From NCBI GenBank assembly GCA_025093985.1, contig JACAAK010000003.1:1860001-1924000 (forward strand): a stretch of DNA of 64,000 bases. Reading direction: 5' to 3'. The notes beneath the pieces were generated by a model. It did no database searches and was not told the DNA's origin. It was given only the letters and a program-made list of their open reading frames with translations. This stretch comes from Calvatia gigantea. Taxonomy: Eukaryota; Basidiomycota; Agaricomycetes; Agaricales; Lycoperdaceae. A program made the translations under genes and the position numbers. Shown piece by piece: positions 11,382-22,031 of the stretch; position 1 is the first letter of the stretch; every line of letters begins with the position of its first letter.

Positions 11382-12998
11382 TTAAGCAGAACCCCAAATC
11401 TTGACCTCCCTTCCACTCGCAGCCCAAATCTCCTTGCCCTGATTGCTAAATACCAGTTCGGCGATATCGCTACCTTCCTCGACACGCAACAATTCTTCCC
11501 AAGTCTTATGCGCGAAAACCTTCGCGCCATGGTTACCCGCAACACCTAGGAACTGTGCACTCTGATCATACACGACCCTGTTCACCTTGAAGCCTTCACT
11601 CAGGGAGATACTATGTGTGCTCGTGGCCTTACGTAGATCCCAGATAGATACTGACGATGAAGAGCCAGGAGCGAGCATGTGATACCCGTTTTCAGAAAAA
11701 GCAAGAGTATTAACAGTGAAGGGAGTGCGTTCGCTCGGAGTGAGGGCGGCTGCAACTGCACCGGTACGAATATCGTATATTTGGATGGTGGATGTTGGCG
11801 TGCCCGTGGCGATGAGTGTACCATCTGGATGAACGGCGAGAGAAGTGAAAGGCTCGTCTGAGGGTGCTGAACGGAAGACTTGAGTGGAGCTGGTCAAATC
11901 GTGGATGGAGTACGTCGCGTCAGAAGAGGAGTACACTGCGAGAGTGGATGTAGGATGGACTGCAAGGCCTGAGATTTCGCCTTTATGGGTGCGAAGGGTG
12001 TAGGTAGGTACATACTCCCCAGAGGCAGCGTCATGGGACCAGATTTTGGCAATCTTGTCAGCACCGGCAGAGAGGAGGAGCGTGTTCTCGCCTTCACGCT
12101 CTCGGAAGGCGACATGGTTGATTTTCTTGCTATGGCCTTTGAGAGAAGCCAGTACCTTGTCTGTACTCTTGTCATATAGCTGAACGATTTTGTCACTACC
12201 ACCGGTGAGGAATTGCGATGGGTTAAGACGAGAGACTGCGAGAGAGGTGATGCCAGAAGAGGCAGAATGGAGAGAAGAGATGGTATGTTGGGCGGTATAC
12301 GTTTTGACTTCGGTGGCGGTGGCATAACCTGTTGGGGGTTTGCGCTTCTTTCTCGCAGCGGAGAGGGTAGCATGCGTTTCGTCGATCTGAGAAACAACGG
12401 CTGCCGGAAGGCCTTCCTCAGTTGTGGCTCCTTCGCCCATTTCCACATCACCACCTTCTGTGGAAGCCGAAGGCGCAATACCCATAGAGGCTTGGACATT
12501 TGCTAATGCTCTATAGAAATGTCAGTGAGTGCTTTTTTCACAAAAATGTAGACGGCGTACTCTCTAGCAGCATCACGCTCACGAACCAGGCGGGCGACAA
12601 CACGAGTGGCTGCATCCTGAGAGTACAAAGCGTAGCTCAGCTCCTGACGGACAGAGTTGTACTTTTGCCGAAGGGAAAACAGCTCAAGGACAACGGCGTC
12701 GTATTCGTTTTGTAGAGTGTGCAGGAGAGCGGGAAGAGAAGTTTGATTTGGTGGGCGCGGTGGCGCGGTTTTGGGAGCTGTTCGAAGGTATTAACATTTG
12801 ATTTGGAAGGCGAAGAGAGATAAACTGACAAGCTTTGAGGTCGATGAGGTCCGTTTCCTCGAGTTTGTCACCAGTGATTGGGTCTGTGCCATTTTCTGTG
12901 ATATACTTTGTAATGAGCCTGCGCTCGTAAATATGCCCAGACTTGACAGAGACAACAGGATCCTGGGGAGGCTCGCCGGATATTGCGCAGAAAACCAT
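11382..12998 (-). CDS. PRP19: Pre-mRNA-processing factor 19 (U-box/WD40 E3 ligase)
   Basis: Scaffold and ubiquitin ligase of the NineTeen complex, needed for spliceosome activation. The start at 12998 gives [17 protein letters not shown], the typical Prp19 N-terminus that opens the U-box, followed by [10 protein letters not shown] and D-P-I-T-G-D-K-L. The second exon carries the coiled-coil tetramerisation region ([10 protein letters not shown] to [12 protein letters not shown]). The long last exon encodes the WD40 propeller ([42 protein letters not shown]) and ends V-K-I-W-G-S-A. Three exons, about 500 residues, full length. It diverges from SGT2 with only 108 bp between start codons. Acts in the nucleus. 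Confidence 0.96.
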
Positions 12999-13106
12999 TC
13001 TGGACGAGCGAAAAGACGCGACTTTGCCATTCGCATTTGTTGCAAACTTTGACTCCCGCGTCACCCTTGTTGACTCTTGTTTACTCTCCCCTCATCCTCC
13101 CTCACC
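12999..13106. promoter_or_regulatory. Compact bidirectional promoter of PRP19 and SGT2
   Basis: Only 108 bp separate the two start codons. The plus-strand side is pyrimidine-rich (CTCTCCCCTCATCCTCCCTC) just before the SGT2 ATG. Both 5' UTRs and core promoters must fit here or overlap the neighbouring gene. Confidence 0.5.
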
Positions 13107-14375
13107 ATGTCGGACAAGCAACAGCGCCTCGTCCTCTCTATTATTGACTTTCTCAATAACTCTATCGACAACGGCGTCATAAAGGCAGACGATAAGGAAA
13201 GCTTGGAGGTTGCCAGTATGTTCCTCACTTCAGTTATTGCCAAAATCTTATCTAATCAGAAGCGAATTAGTCCAGTGTATCGGTGAGGCCTTTGGCGTGG
13301 ATCCCTCGAACAAAGAACAAGTCGAAAAGCTTTCCGTCAAACCCGCAACTCTAGAGAGTATATTCGATGTCTATATGAAAACTCGCGACAATTTCGGCGC
13401 CCGTGGCCAGCCCTCGACCGCTACCGCGTCTGCATCTACGTCGAAGGAACCCTCGGCCGGGGATAAAACAAAAGCTAATAAACTCAAGCAGGAAGGAAAT
13501 TCTCTCATGTCAACGAAGAAGTACGACGAGGCTATCGAGGCGTATACGAAGGCGATTGCCTTCGACGGGTCGAATCCTGTCTACTACTCCAACCGTGCTG
13601 CTGCATACTCGAGCAAGAATGACCATCTCTCTGCTATAGGCGACGCAGAGAAAGCAATCACTCTTGATCCCTCGTTCTCTAAAGGATATCACAGGCTAGG
13701 GTGCGTATCGTTACATTCCACTGCGGACGCGCTGGGGTTCTCAGAATCTCCTTTCCAGACATGCACAGTACTGTCTAGGCGATTTTAAAGCTGCTGCAGA
13801 CGCCTTCGAACGCGGATTGAAAGTAGACCCAGGAAATACTGGCCTTAAATCTGGTCTCGCTAATGCCAAAACCAAACTTCCCTCTGTCAGCGACTCGTCC
13901 TCAAGGGCACCCCCATCGTCCTCGAACGTCAGTGCTAGTGCAGGGGCGGGTGCTGGAGCAGAGGCAGGGTTGGGTGGTATGGCGGACATGTTCAGGAATA
14001 TGGGCGGTGGAGGCGGAGGCATGCCTGATCTCGCGAGTCTCATGGGCAATCCTCAGATTATGGGCATGGCTCAGCAACTGGCCGCCAACGGCGGACTAGA
14101 ACGGTTAATGCAAAATCCCGCACTGGCTGACATGGTGCGTACCCTCCCCCTCCGCCACCATACTTGATAATAATAAAGTTGCCTTAGATGAATCGTGTAC
14201 AATCCGGCAACCTACCCTCGATGGAAGAGCTCATGGAAAATCCTGAGCTCAGACAAATGTAGTTTTTTGTGTTCATCCCGTGGACTAAGACGTTAAACTC
14301 TGTTTTAGGGCTTCACAGTTTGGGACTGGGCTAGGCGGTGCAGATCCTGGAACGGGGGGTACAGGAAGACCATGA
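13107..14375 (+). CDS. SGT2: Small glutamine-rich TPR co-chaperone SGT2 (SGTA family)
   Basis: Receives tail-anchored membrane proteins after synthesis and passes them to the GET pathway; also binds Hsp70/Hsp90. Residues 1-80 form the dimerisation domain (MSDKQQRLVLSIIDFLN, then I-Q-C-I-G-E-A-F-G-V). Three TPR repeats follow (ANKLKQEGNSLMSTKKYDEA, NPVYYSNRAAAYSSKND, Y-C-L-G-D-F-K-A-A-A-D-A-F). The C-terminal half is rich in Ala, Gly and Met with N-P-Q-I-M-G-M-A and N-P-A-L-A-D-M, and ends G-T-G-G-T-G-R-P. About five exons; introns join E-V-A to I-Q-C and R-L-G to H-A-Q-Y-C. The tail is Gly/Ala-rich rather than strongly Gln-rich. Cytosolic. Confidence 0.93.
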
Positions 14376-15936
14376 ACTCGCTGAGTCTCGTCGAAAGACA
14401 ATTGCAGAGGACTGCTCAGCTATACTGTGGATCAGGAGTACATTTACAACGGATATGCCACATGGTCATTGGTTTACATAGTTCAGTTCCACGCTCAAGG
14501 TTCACAATCTCATCCTGTCTATTTTCTTGGTCAAATCCGCCCATAACTCAAATTAGACAATCATCTTATCAACCGCGAGTCGGAAAGCGTATTGTTGGCT
14601 ATTGTATTGGTGGCCATTTATCTAATCGCTCAGTGAGGCAGGACGGACGTAAGTAGACATATATGTCGAGCTGTGTTGATACTTCCACTCGGCATGAGAA
14701 GCCAGAATCCGATTCTGAAAATAGTTACGGTACCTCTGTTGTTCGGCGGTTTGACTCAAGGTGGATCCGTTGACATCAGGTCCAGTGATCTTGATCGTTC
14801 GGGGTGTTGGTATGGGGAATTCGCCCGGGAACTGGACAAATTAAGTTGAACGTTCTGGCAGAGGTGAGCAGGAAATGCCAACCAGGGTTTGTGCACCTTA
14901 TCTCGTTGAGTGTCAAGATAGTCATCCTGGAATGAAGAGTTTTGGGTAGTCGAGATGTCGCTCAGGGGCAGTATTATTAGAGTCAGGGGGTGGTGGTGTT
15001 ATACATTCGTGATTAGAGACATATCGAAGGAAAGAGCATGAGCTAGGGAATGAAATGGGCGTAGAAAAAAAATAGGAAGGAGATAACAAAAAAAAGGAGC
15101 ATAACATGTCCAATGCAAAACATTCAGGTAGATAGTAATACCAGTATGGAAAGGGAGAAGGCCAGCAAGCAATAGGAAACCATCGGTCCCCGTGATTTGC
15201 CTTCCAAGGACAGAAAGATGGGGACGGGATCCGATCTCTCCACGCTTTTGTGCAGACCATCCAAATCAGACAGAAACCATGTCATACACCGTAAAGCCAA
15301 GACCAAAACGTGGAGGAACAAAACAACCAGATGCGTGCATGATGAAGACGACAACTTATTTCAAATAAGTGTCCGGGAGGAACAAAGCGTAAGTTGGGTA
15401 TATCGGTATACGTCGAAGATGCCAATAGAGATGAAAAGAAGCACGAAGGATGAATGGCACAACTCTGAGAACAGGTTAGAGCATTGACGTTGGATGCTGA
15501 ATTATTGTTGCCGCAATTCAAGGACCATTGTGAGTGAAGCAGTGGTGGCGCGGTGGGCTCAGCATTCGATGGTGCATCATCGATTAGCCATTGACCCATC
15601 GTGCATTGGTTGAACAGTACTGGTGTCGGTCGGTGGGCACAAAGTAAGATACCGATGGTCTAACGACCATGATGGTGAGATGATCAGTCGGCAGGCGCGT
15701 AAGGGCAGAAAAGTGGGGCTTTGAGAGCATGCGTAAGGGTTTACACAATTGGTGATACGCGAGCGCCGTTGGTCCGACCATCATGCGTGCCTTTTGTTCA
15801 CTACTTTCGCACTCCAGTCAGGTTGGCACGTAAAAAGCGTGCCGTGGGTATAACCAGTACGGTAGGGGCCAAAAGAAACCATGAGAAGCAGCACTGCAAT
15901 AGGCGAGTAATAATAGCAGCATCCAACACGCTGTCA
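14376..15936. other. Intergenic region between convergent SGT2 and Myb/zinc-finger genes
   Basis: About 1.56 kb with no gene I can support. Open frames on both strands lack homology or domain features, and stretches near 15060-15100 are A-rich. Likely 3' flanks and spacer. Confidence 0.5.
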
Positions 15937-18478
15937 TCATAGTTCCTCGGAATGCGCCTTCCGTCGCATTCGCCTTGTTTTTGTAGGGATCTGACGAGCC
16001 AAGGCTGGAGGAACTTCTGACAGCTGCGCAGGCAAGTTCTGCGGATGGCCCTAGAATTTTGACGGAGGTCAGCCATGATAAAAAAATTTGCGGGGGAAAA
16101 CTGACATGTTTCATGTGGTATCTTAAGCCGCTTGAATGTTTGTATGCTTTGAAGCAATCAGCAACAGGACAGACATATTCTCGCTCGTTGTCATCTGCTT
16201 CTGGATCTGTGCTTGATGCGTTCTCCTCGTTCAGCGATTGACTGGAAAATCTTGTGGACAACGCTGTCCGGAAGTGTGCTGTAGATCTGAGCAAGGGAAA
16301 TGTATTCAGCGAGGTCAGAAAATCATTCCCTTCCGGGGGGGAAACAAAAAAAAAAAAACAAGGAGCGCACATTTGGAGGTGATATTGAAGTCCATTGATT
16401 GACTACGGGAAGCGCATACGTTTTAGTTGATGGACGGAGGGATGGTCAGCTAGCCCACCTTCCATGATTTGCCACACCCTGCCAGTGCACACCGGAAAGG
16501 TTTTTCAGTGTATGGTTCATCACTATGCACATTCTTGTTGTGATCAAAAAGTTCTTTCGACGTCGCGAAGCAAGAACGGCTTGTTGAAGCGCCGACTGGC
16601 CAACATGTTTCCGTCCCACAGGCGTAGGGTTTGATGGAAGGGCTGGGACACCGTTTTAATATGCTTAACAGAAATACGAAACGGAACCGACTTACTCAGC
16701 AGTTAATGGGAGAGAAGAAGAAAGTCTCATCGGGGTCCCCGACTTGAGTAACTTCTTGGTAGAGGTCGGTCGATTCCTCCTTGGCGGCGGAACGTGGGAA
16801 CGAACCGGCTCTCTCGGCGTTGAGAAAAGCAGGGAACCAGTTGAACTTGTTGAGTGCTCGCTACCCGGTAGATCTACCGGTGAAGAGACATTTGGGCTCG
16901 AAGTCGGAGAAAGGGAAGATCCAAATAAAAACGGAGTAGACGAAGTCGAAGATATGTCCTCATAGTTAGTGTCTCCAAGCAAATGATTGTCCGTAGTGGA
17001 TTGAGGGGAATGCTCAAATAGCGGAGCAAGGAGATCGCTCAAGGGATTTGGGGATTTCCAGTAGTCGGTAATGTGGTCAACTTGAATAGGGTGTTCATTC
17101 GGGTGCGAGATAGGGGAAATTGGCAGTGATGGATGTTGTACACTGAAGGAAATCGGTGGTTGCAATAAAGGAGACGTGAAAACAGGAGGTAAAACGGGAG
17201 CCGTAAATTGTTCAATTGCGGGAGCCGTTTCGTCGGTAACAGAAATAGGCGGGTCGTCCAGCGACATCAAGCTGTTGTTGTTGTCATCGTTCTGATCCGA
17301 GCTTGCAACCCGATCCATCAAGAAAGGAGTTTCAGGAATTTCAGGTTCGGGTTGTACCTCCATTGATGGCAGCTCATTTGAAATAGGCGGTAGAGGTCGT
17401 GGAGGCTGCGGAGGGGCGGATAAAGCGGCGCTGAGGGACGATGAAGAGAATTGGAACGGCGCAATGTGGGGCGAGAGGGAAATAATTTCCGGCGAGGGTA
17501 ATCGGAAGGAGTGCGATGTGGTGGGGGGGGGTCCGGGTATAGGATATGATTCTGGGGGAAAGTATGGTGGCCATAGATCGAAGAGATGGTCAGTTTGTGA
17601 GTGTTCAGAATCCGTTGAATGCGTTTCTGGTAAGGAGATCTCCTCCGGAGGAGGCGGAGGTGGTAGCTGGACAGGTGACAGGGTCGTTTGGCTCATAGCC
17701 GGGGAGGCTAGTCGGCCGAGTTCCTGCAGAGCCAAGCTCCCGTCCTCAGGAAGAGCAACTGGGTGTGGGTCAGCAATACCCCCGGGGGCACCATGAGGGA
17801 CGTTGCCACAGGCGGCAGCTTGAGCTCCCGCCCTTAGTGCCGCTGCCTTCTTCCTTTCTAGGAGCCTCCATCTATAGCAGATTTAGAAGCCCAATCTGCA
17901 ACAATCTCAGTCAAAACCCACCTATTTCTACAGCCCAGTCCACTCCGCTGCATTTCTTGTCCAATCCGGCCCCATTTCCCTCCGATGCGACCAAAAACCT
18001 CGAGTAACTTTTCATCTTCTTGGGTTGTCCATTCATCTTTCTTGAGGCTCGGATCAAGAGCCTCTCTATACCGTTTGGAGCATGCATCGTCGGTTCTTCC
18101 TGGTATCGAGCGGGCTATTATAGACCACTTGGCACCATACTGTTCATAGAGGTCCAAGAGCAATTTGTCTTCCTCCGATGTCCAAGCCGTTTTCTTGACG
18201 CTAGGAGAAAGCGAATGCAGCCAGCGCTTTGCATAACGTTAAGTCCTAAAATTGAGACAGCACAAGAGAGAGTAAAGACCTTTCTGCACGCCTTGTTGGT
18301 CCGATTGGGAACGCATAGGGCGATGTTTTTCCAATTATCCTGCTCGCCATGCTTTGCCACAGCTTCCTTGAGTAATTGATCTGGACGGAACAAAATTCAG
18401 TAAAAGATATATGGCTCAAAAGAAAGTGTGCGTGCCTTCTTGTTCTGTCCACGGTCGACCGACACTTCTTTCTGCCAT
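15937..18478 (-). CDS. Transcription factor with three Myb repeats and C-terminal C2H2 (SFP1-like) fingers
   Basis: Start at 18478. Three Myb/SANT repeats occupy about residues 8-160: R1 from R-P-W-T-E-Q-E-D to R-K-R-W-L; R2 TAWTSEEDKLLLDLYEQYG to C-S-K-R-Y-R-E; R3 DEWTTQEDEKLLEVFGRIGG to C-R-N-R-W. A long Pro/Ser/Thr-rich region (17735-16692) follows and suggests an activation or regulatory segment. The last exons hold three C2H2-like fingers: Y-A-C-G-T-E-T-C with H-N-K-N-V-H; F-R-C-A-L-A-G-C-G-K-S-W-K with L-Q-Y-H; and YVCPVADCFKAYKHSSGL with Y-H-M-K-H-G-H. It ends K-A-H-S-E-E-L. The last finger pattern resembles fungal SFP1. About 700 residues. The first intron looks GC-AG. Probably a nuclear DNA-binding regulator; targets unknown. 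Confidence 0.88.
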
Positions 18479-18651
18479 GGAAGGTTGAATCACGAATTCA
18501 TGACCCAGAGGCCGGGTTGAGGCGCTCTGTCAACACTGCAATGAGTCTGGTGGCTGTCACGCCAACTCTTTCCCAATCTGGACAAGTGTGACCCCAAAGA
18601 CTGGAGTCACAGCCTGCCAAACACATTTCGCTTGTTCCCCAGCTCCTCACC
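18479..18651. promoter_or_regulatory. Short bidirectional promoter of Myb/zinc-finger gene and PRP17
   Basis: The two start codons lie 173 bp apart on opposite strands, so this stretch must serve both genes. No clear TATA box was seen. Confidence 0.45.
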
Positions 18652-20733
18652 ATGTCCCTCGCCATCGAATATTCATCCGACGATGACCAAATTGCTGAAT
18701 CCGTTGCAAAAGATGCTTTTGGTGTTTCCTTTTTGTCGAGCAACAAAAGATTCCGTGTCCAGGAATCGACTGAGCCCAGTTCCATAGCATCAGATGCTGC
18801 ACCGCACGTTCTGGCAGAGGTTCGCGAATATCCTTGCCCAAAGATCTTTTCCATACTAACAGAAACATATAGGATCCTTTGAAGATGACATCTCTTGTAA
18901 CTAGACCAACAGATACGCAAATGAATGTGAACATTCCCTATCAAGACATGATACTCCCACTTCAAGGGCCAGAAAACCCGTTCGGCGACCGGAGTCGTTT
19001 TCTTAATCAGAATGCACTTGCCGGTCACGTAGAAGAACAGTCGATGTCCGAACATGCTTTTCGTACCCAACACCTTACCCATTCCATACTTGGCTACTCG
19101 ACAAATCCTTCCGTTGACCCCAACGCTCCGGCTATTATAGGGTCGATTGAAGAGGCCAAGTCCAACGGCTTCCAGACCATAGACTCTCTAAGAGCACCAA
19201 AAAGTGAGCGGAAAAAGTTGAAGCGAAAGAGACAGAATAAGGGGGATCTCGAAGTCGTTGACGGAGAAGGTGCCTACGTTGGACCTTGGGCGTCTTGGCA
19301 GGGTGAGGACAATCAAGTAGATTTCCTTGCCGGTGTTACCGCCGGTGATGAATCGGAAGAGGAGGAAGAAGAAGAGGAACCCACCGGATACACGATTAAA
19401 AAGGCCAAACCCAAGAGGGGTGCTGTTGGACAAGAGAGTTCAATCTTCCATGGCACATCTTTGACCGACTACCAAGGTAGAACGTACATGTCCCCCCCAA
19501 CTGCGGAGGCACCGCAATTGTTACAAGAACCCGGTTCACAAGATTGTTTTATCCCCAAAGTTTGCATTCATACATGGACCGGTCATACACAAGGTGTCTC
19601 CGTTATTCGAACGTTCCCAGAGACCGGCCATTTGTTCATCAGTGGCTCCATGGATACCAAGATAAAAGTACGCGTGGACCATTTCGCGGTGTCTGTATGA
19701 TATTGATTATATTTTAGCTTTGGGATATTTACACGCATGGAAATTGCCTACGGACATTCCATGGCCATGTCAAAGCTGTCAAAGATATTTGCTTCTCGAA
19801 CGATGGCCGGCAGTTCCTTTCTTGCGGTTACGACCGCCAGATGAAATTGTGGGATACTGAAACTGGGCAGTGTTTAAAGCGTTTTAGCAATGGAAAGATC
19901 CCCTATGTCGTACGCTTCCATCCTGACGAAGATAAGCAAAATATTTTCCTGGCTGGAATGTCAGACAAGAAAATCATACAAGTATGTCCTTCGCAGGATA
20001 ACCGAAGTTGTCACTCACAAAATGATATGGCAGTATGACATGAACTCGGGCGAGATCACACAAGAGTACGATCAACATCTTGGACCGGTGAACACAATCA
20101 CCTTCGTGGACGAAAACCGGCGATTCGTGACTACCTCAGACGACAAGACAATCCGTGCCTGGGACTTCGATATACCCGTGGTCATCAAGTATATTGCAGA
20201 ACCGCACATGCACTCAATGCCTTCTGTGACACTCCATCCTTCAAGTATGTCGTTTGACTTTTCTGATTAACCTTGTTAATGTCTAACTTTTTTTTTGTCT
20301 TCAATAGAGAAGTACTTCGCTGCTCAATCGCTCGATAACCAGATCCTCGTCTATAGTACAGATAACTTCCGCCAGAACCGAAAGAAGCGATTTGCGGGAC
20401 ATTCCGTCGCTGGGTATGCGTGCCAGGTTGGATTTTCTCCCGACGGTAAATGGATAAGTAGCGGTGATGGTGAGGGAAATGTCATCTTCTGGGATTGGAA
20501 GACCGGGCGTATCAAGTCCCGGCTAAAAGCACACTCCAAGGTTGTAATCGCTCACGAATGGTTGCCGCATGAGACAGTAAGTCCATCCAACCGAGGATGC
20601 TGATCGGATTGCTCATCTTTTTACCAGTCAAAAGTCATTACCGCCTCATGGGATGGCCTTATCAAGTTATGGGTACGTCTTGTCTTCGCTTTGGCTCCCT
20701 TGTCATGCTAATGGTAACTACTATTAGGATTAA
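18652..20733 (+). CDS. PRP17: Pre-mRNA-processing factor 17 (WD40 protein, CDC40)
   Basis: Second-step splicing factor of the catalytic spliceosome. Starts [17 protein letters not shown]. Exon 2 holds conserved Prp17 N-terminal segments: [17 protein letters not shown] and G-P-W-A-S-W, with an acidic run of glutamates before [10 protein letters not shown]. The WD40 propeller begins at [20 protein letters not shown] and continues with [25 protein letters not shown] and [16 protein letters not shown]. The last exon adds only D and a stop after [10 protein letters not shown]. At least eight exons, about 580 residues. Full length and nuclear. It lies just upstream of the repeat-peptide gene on the same strand. 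Confidence 0.95.
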
Positions 20734-22031
20734 TGGTTTTCTCCTGTTCGTAATAATACTGGATAGGATACATGACATCATCCGGCCTTGCATTTAAAAA
20801 AATGAGCAGTCAAGACACCGCGGAGGATCGTAAATCTTGTTCGTCGGAGATAGCAGAGGATAGCAGCTGCAACATGTTCATGTCAGTTGCCTCTTCGAGC
20901 ATAACCCAGCCACCGATGATGTGAAAAAGAACTCATCAGAATATTTCTGGTCAACAACGCTAGCTAAATCTGTTGCCGATGTTTTTTTTGTGCATCCTCC
21001 CACATCATTCAATCTTGAACCGTTCCTGTTTATAATTACATCGTCGAAGGGAACTGATGGGCTTGTTATGACTGACCCACTGATCTCTGAGGGAAATTTC
21101 ACCCAAAATGGTACGTTTGCGAATGAATTTCCACTCCTCTCGCGGCTTATGGCGTTCCACAAGTGCTTCTTATCTTCAATATAACCGTCAACAATCTATA
21201 TGAAGGTAAAAAGTTTGCGCAGCTCATCAGGCCCATTTGATTTCACAGGAAAAAAAGTACGACCCCGGACATTGGACGAAAAGGCCTCTTTTTACCGTAT
21301 ATCCTTATTCCGCAAGAGAAAACAGAAATATCACTGCAGTACGAGCTGGATATGAAGTCAGCTGGACCTACGCGATGGGCACTTTACATCTGACCTGGCA
21401 GGACTTCTTACCCGAACATCACGCCAACCTTCAGGTTATAAGTATTGAAACATACGCGAACAGTGCGTGATGACAGGAGACATTCGGCTGGAGCATGGTT
21501 ACGGGCCTGCAGAACATGATGTGTGATTTCCGGGTCGTAAGGCACCACTGACTGGTAAGGTAAAGAAGTACCAAATTGGTCAGGTACGTCCACCACGTGA
21601 AATACATTGCTCATCCCACGATTCCACAGATGGTGATAGCAACATCCCAACAGATCAAGTAGATGGTTTGACGATGGTACGGTCAAACCTGCGCTGCTGT
21701 GTGTTGACGCCCCCACACCCTGCCAGATTAAACATCGGAAACAGAGTGGAGAACTGAATTACAGGTACCAGGGCTAGACATGGAATTCCATGATGCCGAC
21801 CAGCAGGTGAATTAGATTCCACGTGAACCTAGGTGACATGTACTCTGGATACCACATGCGGAAAAGCGGAAGGACAAAATTTCCCCGAATCCCAATCCTT
21901 GGTTTGGGGTTTGCACCCGTCTTGCCGGATCTGGGGGAAGGCATAAAAACAAGCCGGAGGATAGGTCCTGTTGCCCAACCCCAGTCAATCCGCCCCTTTA
22001 TTTTATTTTTTGCACACTGTTCGCCTCAAGC
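20734..22031. other. Intergenic region upstream of the repeat-peptide gene
   Basis: About 1.3 kb with no gene recognised. It must contain the PRP17 3' end and the promoter of the repeat-peptide gene. A few open frames of 65-100 codons occur but show no domain. Confidence 0.5.
21943..21948 (+). promoter_or_regulatory. TATA-like box of repeat-peptide gene
   Basis: ATAAAA in GCATAAAAAC lies 84-89 bp before the ATG at 22032, a fitting distance for a strongly regulated fungal gene. Most housekeeping genes in this window show no such box. Confidence 0.5.

Noticed and set aside
15801..16157. Separate small minus-strand gene
   Set aside because: Its reading frame is offset from the finger exons of the Myb/zinc-finger gene, which splice cleanly and end at 15937.
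16082..16350. A-runs and unusual composition near the zinc-finger exons taken as a retrotransposon tail
   Set aside because: No reverse transcriptase, target duplication or repeat; the A-run lies inside an intron of the Myb/zinc-finger gene.
20878..21470. Open frames of 77-94 codons upstream of the repeat-peptide gene
   Set aside because: No start context, splice chain or recognisable domain; probably chance.
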